From the NCBI GenBank assembly GCA_016720705.1, contig JADKKB010000002.1, forward strand, positions 62,001-126,000: a stretch of DNA of 64,000 nucleotides, read 5' to 3'. Every line of letters begins with the position of its first letter. Position 1 is the stretch's first letter. The translations under genes and the position numbers were made by a program. Below are positions 46,936-56,166 of the stretch, piece by piece. This DNA is from Chloracidobacterium sp. (lineage in GTDB: Bacteria > Acidobacteriota > Blastocatellia > Pyrinomonadales > Pyrinomonadaceae). The notes under the pieces are model-generated. The model was given only the letters and a program-made list of their open reading frames with translations. It had not been told where the DNA came from and ran no database searches.

Positions 46936-46986
46936 TGGTGATCCGAGCAGGACTCGAACCTGCGACCCAGTGGTTAAAAGCCACTT
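46936..46986 (-). other. 3' fragment of tRNA-Lys(TTT), integration attachment site
   Basis: Read on the minus strand, the fragment has the anticodon arm AGTGG-CTTTTAA-CCACT (anticodon TTT), variable loop, T arm GCAGG-TTCGAGT-CCTGC, the 3' acceptor strand TCGGATC, discriminator A and encoded CCA. The 5' acceptor strand (GATCCGA) and D arm that should precede it are missing: sequence identity stops right at the anticodon stem. A 3' tRNA fragment next to an integrase is the normal scar of tyrosine-recombinase integration. The orientation implies the inserted DNA lies at higher coordinates and the intact tRNA beyond the window. Confidence 0.82.
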
Positions 46987-47146
46987 CCTGCTAATTCTAG
47001 TTAACGTAATACGATATACTTTCCCGTGTTTGTGGGCATTTCAGCTTGATGCTCACACCAGATGAAGCAAATTATTCATATCAAATAGTCCCTAAAATAG
47101 TCCCTAAGTTTTACCCTTTACAAATGTAGAATTTTGGATAAATGAT

Positions 47147-48325
47147 ATGTCGAAACGAGCTAGGTACGGAAACTACGCTTTTAAGGATGCAAACGGAAAA
47201 CTCTATGCTCGAGTTCAACTCCGCCAAGCGGACGGACGCCTTAAAACATATAAGAAGCGGGCGATGAACCTGACCCATGTTCAACAGCTTGCTGAGGAAA
47301 TTCTCGCACAATATAAACAACGTGGCCAAGCCTATATCGACGGACATGGCATGACCCTAGAGAGATTAGCGGATTGGTATAAGACCGAATATGTTATCCA
47401 GCCTGTATATCTGGACGGCGTGAAGATCGAAGGAATGCGAACCTGGAAGTCAGAACGCCTCAAGATCGATCGAATTGTAAAAATAATCGGTGGCTCTAGT
47501 CTGATACACGAGCTTGATGAATCGTCATTTCGCAACTTTAGAAAGGTCCGTATCGGCCAAGGAGTGACCATCACAACCATAAACCGTGACTTTGAATCGA
47601 TTCGTGCGATGATGCGAAAAGCAAAGAAAAAAAAGTGGCTCAACGAGGTCCCTGATTTTGATGGATTTATTCAAGAAGGGGTTGGAAAATCGAAGAACTG
47701 TGACGGTAACGGAAGAGCAGGAGAAATGCATCCTTGCTGCGGCTCGGAAAATACTAAATTCGGCACCGCGTTTATACCCCCTAATTATATCGCTTTAGGG
47801 ATTCTGGAGCTCGACCAAATGAACTCTATCCAGTTAATGACAACGATACGGACTATTCTAAGGATACAAATACCTTCTATGAACCTATTCGTTGGCGCGA
47901 TGTGATGGACAATGAGGGCGGCTTTAAGGATTTGACGGCACTTGTATCCTTCAAGGGGAATAGACGCGAAGTGCGGCTGGCAATTATTTCTGACCGGATG
48001 AAGGGTGCATTGGTGGAGTTACAAAATCGATTGCAACAGGGCAAGATAATTCCAGAACACACCGCTCACCCAAACAATCTAATTTTTCCATATTCAACCT
48101 TCAAGAAATCCTGGAGTGCGGTGCGCGAGGCTGCGGGTGTGCCTGGGCTCCGTTTGCGTGATCTGCGTCGCGACTGGGTGACTCGTCTGGGCCGCCTTGG
48201 ATACTCCGACAAACTTGCCCAACGTGGAGCGGGACATAAAAATGCAAACTAGTTTTGAATACACCGAATTTGACGAGGCAGCCGCCCTTCAGGCGAAGAT
48301 GCTGATTGATAGGGATAATGGGTGA
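47147..48325 (+). pseudogene. int: Phage-type tyrosine integrase, frameshifted
   Basis: A tyrosine recombinase split by at least three frameshifts. The N-terminal DNA-binding part (residues 1-180, from MSKRARYGNYAFKD) is in one frame to about 47690. Then TVTVTEEQEKCILAAARKIL and SGARPNELYPVND, with the box I Arg, are in other frames. From 47902 comes a frame with LRDLRRDWVTRLGRLGYSDK (box II, His replaced by Arg). The last piece, SFEYTEFDEAAA with the probable nucleophile Tyr, needs another shift. It lies 160 bases from the tRNA-Lys scar and presumably drove that integration. Confidence 0.82.
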
Positions 48326-48551
48326 TTATTCGGAAATGCAACTCGCTGTCATAACAATCTGAAACGCTGTCAAAAATCCTTGATATGGTCAGGCTTTAAC
48401 CCCTAGTGGGTAGTATTTTAGGCACTAAATGTTTTAAGGTCGTATATTATATACATTATGAAAACCTCTATTGCATTCCTCTTTAATGTGTATTATCTTA
48501 GACGCTACAGCCGTTAACGGGGTTTCTTATAGTCGTTAACTAGAAAAGGCG
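48326..48551. promoter_or_regulatory. Intergenic region before hipB with paired GTTAAC sites
   Basis: The perfect palindrome CCGTTAACGG (48511-48520) is followed 20 bases on by a second GTTAAC (48535-48540), just upstream of the hipB start. HipB-type antitoxins repress their own operon through short palindromes, so these are candidate operators. An AT-rich palindrome GTATATTATATAC (48442-48454) upstream may be part of a promoter. Confidence 0.4.
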
Positions 48552-49028
48552 ATGAAACAAAGTATTCCAATCCCAGTTCGAAAGGCCCTGCGGAAGTTGG
48601 GTCAAGACATAAGCGACGGCAGACGTCGGCGGCGCATCCCTCTAGAACTGATGGCCGAGAGATCCGACGTTTCCAGATCGACTCTCGGCAAAATAGAAAA
48701 AGGGGATCCCTCAGTATCGCTCGGAGGGTACGCGGCAGTCCTGTTTGTGCTTGGACTAACTGAACGGCTTAGCAGCTTAGCGGATGCAAACTTCGACCCG
48801 GTCGGCAGGATGTTGGAAGAAGAAAACCTTCCTAAGCGAATTCGCTTACCTTCCGGAGGCGGACGAAATGGTAGTCGAAAGATCTACGTCTCGATAGCTC
48901 TGGGGACGAGATTTATCTTGTCGGGCGATTGTGGTGTCACTATCGAAAAGGGCGCGAAAGCGCTTCTTTCGAATATGACCAAAGCTGGCTTGCACACAAG
49001 GAGCGTTTTGCGCTCGAGCCCGCATTAG
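48552..49028 (+). CDS. hipB: HipB-like XRE antitoxin, C-terminus altered
   Basis: Residues 1-100 are a HipB-type XRE-family regulator: VRKALRKLGQDISDGRRRRRIPLELMAERSDVSRSTLGKIEKGDPSVSLGGYAAVLFVLGL has the HTH in order. The frame then continues past the expected end into sequence that is really the 5' part of hipA read out of frame, so the last 50 or so residues are not native. It precedes hipA, the normal gene order. Antitoxin DNA binding could persist. Confidence 0.7.
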   Translation: MKQSIPIPVRKALRKLGQDISDGRRRRRIPLELMAERSDVSRSTLGKIEKGDPSVSLGGYAAVLFVLGLTERLSSLADANFDPVGRMLEEENLPKRIRLPSGGGRNGSRKIYVSIALGTRFILSGDCGVTIEKGAKALLSNMTKAGLHTRSVLRSSPH

Positions 49029-50116
49029 CATTAACAGCAGGCTCATTTCATACCGACCTGAATGTATTCGGTTCGATAGGAGATTCGGCGCCTGATCGAT
49101 GGGGTCGAGTGTTGATGCGGCGGGCGGAATCTCAGCGAGCCCGGACGGACCGTGAAACTCCGAGAACGTTGGGCGAAGCCGATTTTCTGCTTGGCGTAAG
49201 TGACGAAGCACGCCAAGGAGCCTTGCGTTTTTCCGATGAGAAGGATGGACCTTTCCTTGCTCCAGGATGGGCGTCGCGCAATTCCTCCGCTTGTCGATTT
49301 GCCCAGACTGCTTTCGGCTACGGAACGTTTTCTGGATGAAGAGGAAGACGCGGAAGATCTTCGCATTTTGCTCGCACCCGGCTCGTCCTTGGGTGGAGCC
49401 CGACCGAAAGCGTCGGTCAGGGATAACGACGGTCAATTGGCGATTGCCAAATTCCCGCGGAACGATGATGAAAGTAACGTTGTTGTCTGGGAAGCGATAA
49501 CTCTAATGCTTGCCGAGAGCTCCGGGCTTGAATGCTCTTCTGGAAGGCTACTGGATATCGCCGGTAAATCGGTCCTGCTTGTCCGGCGTTTTGACCGCCA
49601 AGGGACAACCCGCGTCCCGTTCTTATCGGCAATGAGCATGCTTCAGGCAAGGGACAGCGATACGCACAGCTATCTCGAAATCGCCGACGCTCTCGGTCAG
49701 TACGGGGCAGAACCCACGGCGGATCTGGCTCAGATGTGGCCGAATCGTCTTCAGTATCCTTGTTTCAAACACGGACGACCATCTTCGAAATCACGGTTTC
49801 GTTTACGAACGTTTTAAGGGATGGCGCCTATCCCCAGCTTACGATCTCAACCCCGTGCCGACGGACGTAAAACCCTAGGATTTTGACGACCAACATTGAC
49901 CTTGATAATGGTTCCGCTTCGCTCGATTTGGCTTTGTCGGTGGCGGAGAACTTTAGACTGACACTAGCGGACGGCAAGACGATCATTAAGGAGGTGGGCG
50001 GTGCAGTGTCGGAGTGGCGCAAGCTTGCGTTCGCCAACGACTTGAGTGAACGCGAAATCGAAAGGATGGCGTCCGCATTTGTTCACGAAGATTCCGAGTT
50101 CGCAGCGAGTCTCTAG
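48865..50116 (+). pseudogene. hipA: HipA-like serine/threonine kinase toxin, multiply frameshifted
   Basis: HipA can be followed through at least four frames. VGRLWCHYRKGRESASFEYD and SAPDRWGRVLMRRAE lie in one (48929-49260). LLAPGSSLGGARPKASVRDNDG, AIAKFP and LLVRRFDR lie in the next (to about 49740). SNTDDHLRNHGFVYERFKGW with the catalytic loop is in a third. DLDNGSASLDLALSVAENFRL is in a fourth (from about 49873). HipA kinases stop growth by phosphorylating a tRNA synthetase; this copy cannot give a full protein. Confidence 0.82.
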
Positions 50117-50589
50117 AGTGAAGCCGAGACGATCCACGGAATTCAATCCGCACAGGTCATGAACCGTATACAAGAACGGTTAGGACGCGACCGCACGAAA
50201 TTCCGCAAAATTTGGGAAGCGTTACAAGGAGCTGGCGTCATAAGGTTCGGTTGGATCGAACTATATGTTCAGAGACCTAGATCCCCCCTTTGACTTGCGA
50301 TCTCTCGCACCCCAAGCGATTTGGGTAGGTTTGTATAACTTGTCAAAACTGCTCAAAACATCTTAGAATCAACAACTTACGGGCTTTACCAGTTTCAATC
50401 TGAATAGCCTTGATCAGGAACGCTGCAACCAACGTGCAACCAACTTTAGCCATTAGGATCAAATCTCAATTTCAATAAACAGACCTTGATTGCACTCAAA
50501 ATCATACTCTAAGAAGTTGATTTCATCAATGCAATTCACATTTGTTTTCTTCGCTGTTTTTGTAGCGGAAATCGTAATGAACGATTCTT
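50117..50589. other. Gene-free stretch after hipA remnant
   Basis: No convincing gene or RNA seen. The stretch contains stop codons in all frames and no strong hairpin. It separates the dead hipA from the 3' half of the interrupted radical-SAM gene. Confidence 0.4.
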
Positions 50590-50958
50590 TTACGACGAGC
50601 CAGCCTGACCATGGAAGCGTTGGTTCGACGAACCTCGATATTCTCCCGCCCCCGAGGTGAGAGATTTTTCGAAAGGGCCGTCGATCAACAGGTCAATGTG
50701 AGCAAGTATATAGTCAACACAAGGATCGTGTCTTGCGATCAGATCCTCAAGCGTTTTCCCGCTGTAAATGGCTAAGTTCAGATCGAATCGCTTCAGCCTT
50801 GACACAAGCTCGGCGACGGGACCGGCTTGGTCAAACGGTTCGCCGCCAAGGATCGTAACGCCATCGTGCTCAGCTCGTTTTGATTGAATTTCCCTGTTAA
50901 CGGAAGCGACCGAAACCAACATTCCATTGTGGCGATCGTGAGTTTCCGGCACATAGCA
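50590..50958 (-). pseudogene. 3' half of DUF2997-radical SAM gene interrupted by Tn554-like element
   Basis: Reads CYVPETHDRHNG, then DGVTILGGEPFDQ, LNLAIYSGKTLEDL, HIDLLIDGPFEKSL and YRGSSNQRF: the second half of an NrdG-like [4Fe-4S] radical-SAM activase. The first codon at the junction (TGC, 50956-50958) is the third Cys of the CxxxCxxC cluster. The first half lies at 55870-56166, and joining the two gives C-S-I-R-C-P-G-C in frame with no base lost or gained. The stop is at 50590. This part itself carries no frameshift. Confidence 0.82.
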
Positions 50959-50963
50959 GGCAG

Positions 50964-50974
50964 TTATCTACAGT
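50964..50974. repeat. Left terminal inverted repeat of Tn554-like element
   Basis: TTATCTACAGT, five bases inside the left junction. Its exact complement is present near the right junction at 55858-55868. Confidence 0.7.
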
Positions 50975-51054
50975 GTGGAATGAAGGAAGTATTCGGCCTG
51001 ATCTTGTTTCCAAGGAAATACTAGCTTTTTTCGTTTAATAATTGTAATCCCGTT

Positions 51055-51100
51055 CGAGTTTGAGGAAGCCGAGCCGTAGGCGAGGCTTCCCTCAAACTCG
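51055..51100. terminator. Long hairpin after antitoxin gene
   Basis: The arms CGAGTTTGAGGAAGCC and GGCTTCCCTCAAACTCG pair along 16 bases with one bulge, around a 13-base loop. It lies just downstream of the antitoxin remnant and may have ended the toxin-antitoxin transcript. Confidence 0.55.
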
Positions 51101-51139
51101 GCGGGCGTCCGATAGTTTTCCACCACCTTGACTCGCTGT

Positions 51140-51459
51140 TTTCAAGCGATAGATGCTAACCCTTGCTTGACGAGCGTGAGCAATTTGAGCGACGGTCCTG
51201 CCGGGTGTTTTTCCCCTCGCTCCCACTGACTGACCGATTCTTTCGAGATATTCAGATGGTGAGCGAAAACGCTCCTGGCTGACCCGCTCGCTTCCGCAAA
51301 GCCCGAATCTGCTCCGGGGTGAATTCCTGAATCGGCGTAAGGCAGGTTTCATCGAACCCGCGCATGGTCTGTTTGTCGATGATGCCGGACTCATAGAGGC
51401 GCTGGCGGTTTCATGGATGGCCGCAGCCGCCTTGCTCCTGTAAACCTTCGTTTTTTCAT
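51140..51459 (-). pseudogene. XRE-family antitoxin (HigA-like), frameshifted
   Basis: In pieces, the frame gives ALYESGIIDKQTMRGFDETCLTPIQ, then EQIRALREASGSARSVFAHHLNISKESVSQWERGEKHPAG and LKLLTLVKQGL. This is a typical DNA-binding antitoxin with an HTH at the C-terminal half. At least three single-base shifts (one in the A run after the ATG, one near residue 25, one near residue 57) are needed. The start overlaps the toxin stop (ATGA), the standard toxin-first order. Confidence 0.75.
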
Positions 51460-51825
51460 GACTCCACCTCTTCGATCTCTTTGTTTTTCAGAAGGGTTTT
51501 CAACTCCTCGTCCGTGAGATCCAGCATGACTTTAGCCAATTGCTTAAAACCCCTTTACATCGGCTTTGTCTATGTTCTCCATGACGCTCTTTGCGAACCC
51601 GTAGACGAAGAAGGCCTTATCTTCCCCGCGGTAGAGGATGATCGACCGGTAGCCGCCAGATTTTCCTTCCTTTGGCCTGGCTATACGCTGCTTTATAACG
51701 CCTCCGCCATAATCGGCGTCGATGTTCCCGGCCTCCGCGTCCTCAACCGCTTTGATCAGCTTTTCATCGCTGATCCCCTCTTTGTTGGCGAATTTGGCAA
51801 ACCATTTGTTTTTGAAGATTCTCAC
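51456..51825 (-). pseudogene. RelE/HigB-like toxin with 3' frameshift
   Basis: RIFKNKWFAKFANKEGISDEKLIKAVED, then GGGVIKQRIARPKEGKSGGYRSIILYR and AFFVYGFAKS is a RelE-superfamily toxin of the HigB type that cleaves ribosome-bound mRNA. The frame stops early at 51544, at a TTTT run. Removing one T restores QLAKVMLDLTDEELKTLL and an ending that overlaps the antitoxin start. The catalytic fold lies before the shift, so a slightly short toxin may still fold. Confidence 0.75.
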
Positions 51826-51912
51826 TGTGGCTTGCCCTCGTACGCCTATCTCACTTAGCACTATAGCACTTAGTTCTATAGTTTGTCAAAGTATGTAGAC
51901 GATGCTGAGGTT

Positions 51913-52601
51913 TCAATACAAAACTGTCCGACCGGTGCGACGGGTCTCGCCGAGATCGATCACTCTTTGATTTCCGCTTCCCGTCCATGCCCCGGCACTA
52001 TCTGCTAAGGCAACGACGTAAGGACCATCAATCAGCATATCGATATCTGCCAGAACTTCGCCTATCGCCGGCTGCTTTTTCGCCTGCTGAACGAGCGCCT
52101 CTAACGTAAAGCCGCTGTAACAAAGAATATGCTGGCAGCCGCGTCGACGAAGTTCCTTGACAAGTGCCAACAGGCTTTCCGGTTGTGCAAACGGTTCTCC
52201 ACCCTAGAATGCTGACCCCGTCAAGCTCGAAGGGCGGGTCAAGCAACTTTTCAGCAAGTGTTTTTACTGCGACCAATTCTCCGCCATCCGGGTTATGTAG
52301 ATGCGGGACCCAGCATCCTTTGCAGGACAACGGGCAGAACTGGAAGAGCACCGAGCTGCGTCGGCCGGGCCCCTTCGACAAGCGAGTTGTGATAATAACC
52401 TGCGATCCGTACTTGAGCCTCTCCTGTTTGAAGATCCAGCATAGTCGGCGGCGGGATTACATCGAGCGGGCGAGCACATCCGCATTCCTTACCTTCGCCT
52501 GCAATGGCCGTAACTTTATCCAGTACATCGGCAGACAGGTGAATGCTCCAGGAGCATAGCTCCGCTTGTTGTATCGATCAGCATCGTCCAGTTCGCTCAT
52601 C
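51913..52601 (-). pseudogene. NrdG-like radical SAM activase carried by the element, frameshifted
   Basis: Pieced together: MSELDDADRYNKRSYAPGAF; then CGCARPLDVIPPPTMLDLQTGEAQVRIAGYYHNSLVEG; then SSVLFQFCPLSCKGCWVPHLHNPDGG with the full CxxxCxxC cluster; then ALVKELRRRGCQHILCYSGFTLEAL and DIDMLIDGPYV. Three shifts lie near 52535, 52375 and 52202 (the last within the GGEP motif). Overall it parallels the gene that the element interrupts (GPGRRS, cluster, IDGPY/F, GSGNQR), but sequence differs clearly. A GAGGAG ribosome site precedes the start, 25 bases after tnpB. Confidence 0.78.
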
Positions 52602-52625
52602 GTTTCTCCTCACAAACTTCCTTAT

Positions 52626-54800
52626 TCAGCTAGCTTCCCGCCGCTCATTTTCGTTCAGGTACGCGATATTGCGGTCCATGCCATCGATCGCTGTAGTCAA
52701 CTCTCTATATACTTCTTCTTTTCGCGATGAAGGCAGCTTTTCAGTCGCCAGCCCTCGCAATTCGACCAGATTCGCTCTTTGCCTTTCGAGCAGCGGGAGA
52801 CTCTGTTTATCGGGAATGAGGTTCGGACAGCTCTGACACGATAAACGTGTTTCGCACGGATGATACGCAGTAAGCCCGCACCAGCCCAAGCCGAGATCAA
52901 CAAACAGCGATTCGCGCCATTCAACCTGCGCCGCGATGTGAGCTTCAGGGGAAAGCAGCACCCTGATTTGAGCCGTCGCACGGTGTTCCTCATCTATTAG
53001 AGCAAACGCCGTCTCAAACTCCTGACGGAGCAAAGGAGGCATCACCGCGGCATACCGCATCGTCATTGTCAGGTTTTTGTGGCCGAGCATCCGGCTGATC
53101 GACTCGATCCGCATTCCGCCGGCGCCACAACGTGGCGAGCGTGTGGCGAAACCAGTGGCTCGTATAACGCTGCTTGTTTTTGCGAGTCCGCATAGTTTAG
53201 TGATGCATGCATTCAGCATATGAGTGGTGAATGGCAGCCCACGCCATGCAAACAGATAGTCGGTAGGCTTGTTGGTGCTGGTCGAGAAAGAGGGTTGTTG
53301 GCCGCGCACTTTCATCCAGTTGTCGATCGCCGTGACCATTTGCGGACGGACAGGAATCATTCGATCATTGCGGAGTTTGCCAACCGGCACCCTGAGCCAG
53401 TGTGTCTGCTCACCCGTTTGCGGGTCGATTGCGGCCAGCAGACATCCTGTATCGAGACGACAGAGTTCACCGGCCCGCAAACCTGACTCGAAGAGCACTG
53501 CCAGGACGGCCTGCATTCTCTCAAATGGCGGAGGAAAGCGTGCCGCATTGACTTGTTCAAAAGTCAGACTCTCTAGTACCGCACCGAGTCGGTGCCAGTC
53601 CTGGTCCGGGATCGTGCGCGGCAGCTCTTGATCAATACGCAGCGTGTCGCCGCGGATCCAGAGCTTTCGGCTCGGACGTTCGGGGTAGTCAAGAACATCG
53701 ATCTGTTCGCAAAAGCTGCGGACGCAAGACAGTGCACGAAGTTGATGCGATTTCGACAGCGGCTCCCCGAAGTTGACTGTACGAAATTCCTGGCCGACAT
53801 TGGTGTAATCTCCGCACCGCATGTCTTTTACAGCACGCTTATAGGCCTCTACATGCGTACGCCGCAGATCCGCTATCGACTTTACCTGACGGGTCATACT
53901 CGCCCAGCCAGTCACCGAAGCGACGTAAGAAGATGCGATATCCTTGGACAGTTCCGGCGGCACGCACCGTTTGAAAATCGGCAAGGAATCGCGTGAAAGT
54001 CTCCTGTATCTGCGGAGCGGTGCGTCCCCAACTATAGTGGCGTGATGGATCCGGTAAGAAGCGGGACGGCGGAGCATCCTTCAGATATCCCATTGCCCGT
54101 AAGACCTTCTCAATACGAATGACACTCGCATTTGCGACTCGTTTTGACCTCTTCGTGAAATTACGCCAATTCTCTATATCGACTTTTGTGAGTTCGCTGA
54201 GATCGGTCTTCTTAGCGAGTACGAGCATTGCTAAAAGAGCGCTCGTAACGCACTTATGAAGCGTCACCTTATCTTTGTAGCCGACATTGAGGGCGGCCGT
54301 CATAAAACGTTCGCTGATTTTGCGTGCCCGATCTTTTCCGAGCCATTTCTCCGCGAGAACGCGGTGAAAGGTCTTATGGATTTCTTCGCTGTAGGGTATG
54401 ATTCCAAGAAAGAAAAGCGTTGAAGCGACAAGGTGCCACTCATCTTCTTGATTCCAGTGCCAAACCTTCGAGCGATCCTTTCTCGCTCCAGCATCTCGCT
54501 TTTCCAGGCTCGAAGGCGTTCCCACTCGAACCCCCAGTAGGTACAGTCGAACGCTAACAGCAGCTTGCCGCAAAAGTGCAGCGCTTCGCTGAAGGCGTAA
54601 TGATGATAACGTGCCTGGCGATTGCGTACGCAGTAGTGTACGAAGGCTTTTTTGAATGGATCGAACAACTCCGCAATCTGCTGTTTTTCCTTAGCATCCC
54701 AACGTTTTGTGGCAAGGAGTTGTCGCTCTTTATCGGTAAGAGTCAGGCGGTGTGCAGTGAAATCTAACTCTGGCCTATTCGGACTGATCGGAGTACTCAT
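52626..54800 (-). pseudogene. tnpB: TnpB-like tyrosine recombinase, frameshifted
   Basis: A recombinase of about 700 residues spread over three frames: MSTPISPNRPELDFTAHRLTL to about 54480, then DEWHLVASTLFFLGIIPYSEEIHK to about 53900, then EFRTVNFGEPLSKSHQLRALS onwards. Box I Arg is in SGLRAGELCRL. The box with HxxR (SHWFRHTLATLW) lies out of frame between two compensating shifts near 53140-53175. MLGHKNLTMTMRYA with the Tyr follows in frame. A Cys cluster (CETRLSCQSC) near the end is usual for Tn554 TnpB. Its start overlaps the tnpA stop. Confidence 0.8.
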
Positions 54801-55829
54801 TTCGTTTCCCCCTTATCATCCTTATCGGCATCGTTCGTGGACACAGCTTTCGAAGTCTCTGCCATTGCCTGGCGGTATTCACGCTGAAGGCGAGTGTCCC
54901 GGACCTCATTATAAATAAGTGTCGTCTCTATATCTCGATGACCAAGCTGCCTCTGTAGCGCGTCCATCGGCATGCCGGCTTCAGCCAGGTTCGTCGCTCA
55001 GGTATGCCGAAAGCGTGCGTGAACGCGTGGCACACCGGCTCGCTTGCGGGCTTCTTCGCAAACATAGACCAGCGCGGTATCGAAATGGCTGGCCAAAGTT
55101 CCGCCTCCGAGACAGACAAAACGTAGTCGTGGGTCAGCGAGGTCGGGCGTTCTATTCTGATGTAGTTCGAAAGTGCGGTGAGAGCCTCGTCACTTAGAGG
55201 AACGATACGGGAGGTACGACTTTTTGTGGCATGAACCGTAACGCGCCGGCCCGCCCAGTGAATGTCCGGCATCTGTAGGGAGAGCTTCGCCGATCCGGAC
55301 ACCTCCGTCTTTCAGCAGCCAGACGATCGCACGGTCGCGATGCTTTGTTGCGGTCAACTGCGAGACGAAGCGATCGATCTCGTCTGGCGAGAGTGTCTGC
55401 GGGTGAGAGCGGTCGTAGCGAAGAAGTGCGGGTTGGCCGGAGACGATCCCAGCAGCAGTGCGCAGCGTTCCTCCAACCGGAACCGGGTTGCGTTGAACAC
55501 CCGTTTGTTCGGGCTCCAACATAAGAAACTCGTACCACTGCCGGAGTGCGGAAAGACGCCTCAACGAGTGTTCGTGCCCCAACTGTCGCTCCACGACACG
55601 TCGGGCGCTCACGCTCAGTGCGAACGAACTGGATAATGTCGGTAGGGCGAGCGGTAAGGGCATTAATCCCGGCGTCGTTACAGAACCCCAGCCACAGCAC
55701 GAGATCCTGCCGGTAAGCTTTTACCGTGTTGAACGGACGTACGGTCGATAGATCCGCGATGAAGCGCTCAAACCAAAACGAACTGTTAGAAGTGTCAGAA
55801 GTGTGCTGATTGTTGTTGATGTCTTTCAT
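54797..55829 (-). pseudogene. tnpA: TnpA-like tyrosine recombinase, frameshifted and nonsense-mutated
   Basis: The N-terminal core-binding part (FWFERFIADLSTVRPFNTVKAYRQD) starts at 55829. Later pieces in other frames give LSPDEIDRFVSQLTATKHRDRAIVWLLKDGGVRIGEAL (box I Arg in GGVRIGE) and VHATKSRTSRIVPLSDEALTALSNY. The box II segment reads RHT-stop-ATNLAEAG: a TGA (54998-55000) replaces the usual TGG for Trp. DALQRQLGHRDIETTLIYNE carries the Tyr. It ends with a Lys/Asp-rich tail overlapping the tnpB start. Confidence 0.8.
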
Positions 55830-55857
55830 GGGCTAAATCATACTTCGCCCTCTCAAG

Positions 55858-55868
55858 ACTGTAGATAA
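55858..55868. repeat. Right terminal inverted repeat of Tn554-like element
   Basis: ACTGTAGATAA, one base inside the right junction; exact complement of the left repeat at 50964-50974. Confidence 0.7.
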
Positions 55869-55869
55869 A

Positions 55870-56166
55870 TCCCGGACATCTAATTGAACACCCTGCGACT
55901 TGAATTACGCTTCTTCGACCAGGCCCATCAACGACCGAATTGTGATAAATCCGATAGAGCCAAATAGACTGATTATCGTTGAAAATCGATCCGGATAACG
56001 CTGGCCATTTAACACTATTTCTTTGGAGCGGCTTTCCGCAATTCACATTCTGGGCTGTACGAAGGTCAGATCTCAGATCGGTTAGTACAGCGTTGGAAAT
56101 ACCCGATACTTCGGTCGTGAGTTTTCCACTGTCGGGTTCAAGTATAAAAGTAATCTCATTGCTCAT
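55870..56166 (-). pseudogene. 5' half of DUF2997-radical SAM fusion gene
   Basis: The first 99 codons of the interrupted gene. Residues 1-36 (EITFILEPDSGKLTTEVSG) resemble the neighbouring DUF2997 protein. From residue 65 comes the activase N-terminus (LYRIYHNSVVDGPGRRSVIQVAG), ending at C-S-I-R-C-P-G at the junction base 55870. The next 24 codons in the present DNA are element sequence. The ATG overlaps the DUF2997 stop, so the pair was translationally coupled and the whole cluster reads toward this gene. Confidence 0.8.

Larger units (their letters stand above)
50959..55869 (-). mobile_element. Tn554-like element inserted in the radical-SAM gene
   Basis: A 4,911-bp element defined by the exact break in the host gene. 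Near its ends are 11-bp inverted repeats (TTATCTACAGT at 50964, ACTGTAGATAA at 55858). Genes on the minus strand, in order: tnpA- and tnpB-like tyrosine recombinases with overlapping stop and start, a radical-SAM activase, a RelE-like toxin and an XRE antitoxin. Tn554-type elements use tnpA-tnpB-tnpC and insert at specific sites without target duplication. Here the third gene is a radical SAM instead of tnpC. All genes are broken, so the element is now immobile unless helped in trans. Confidence 0.75.

Noticed and set aside
46936..47010. Functional tRNA-Lys gene
   Set aside because: The D arm and the 5' acceptor strand are absent; only the 3' part can be paired.
50959..55869. Developmentally excised element like those in nif genes of cyanobacteria
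   Set aside because: No direct repeats at the junctions are visible and both recombinases are broken; regulated excision cannot be claimed.
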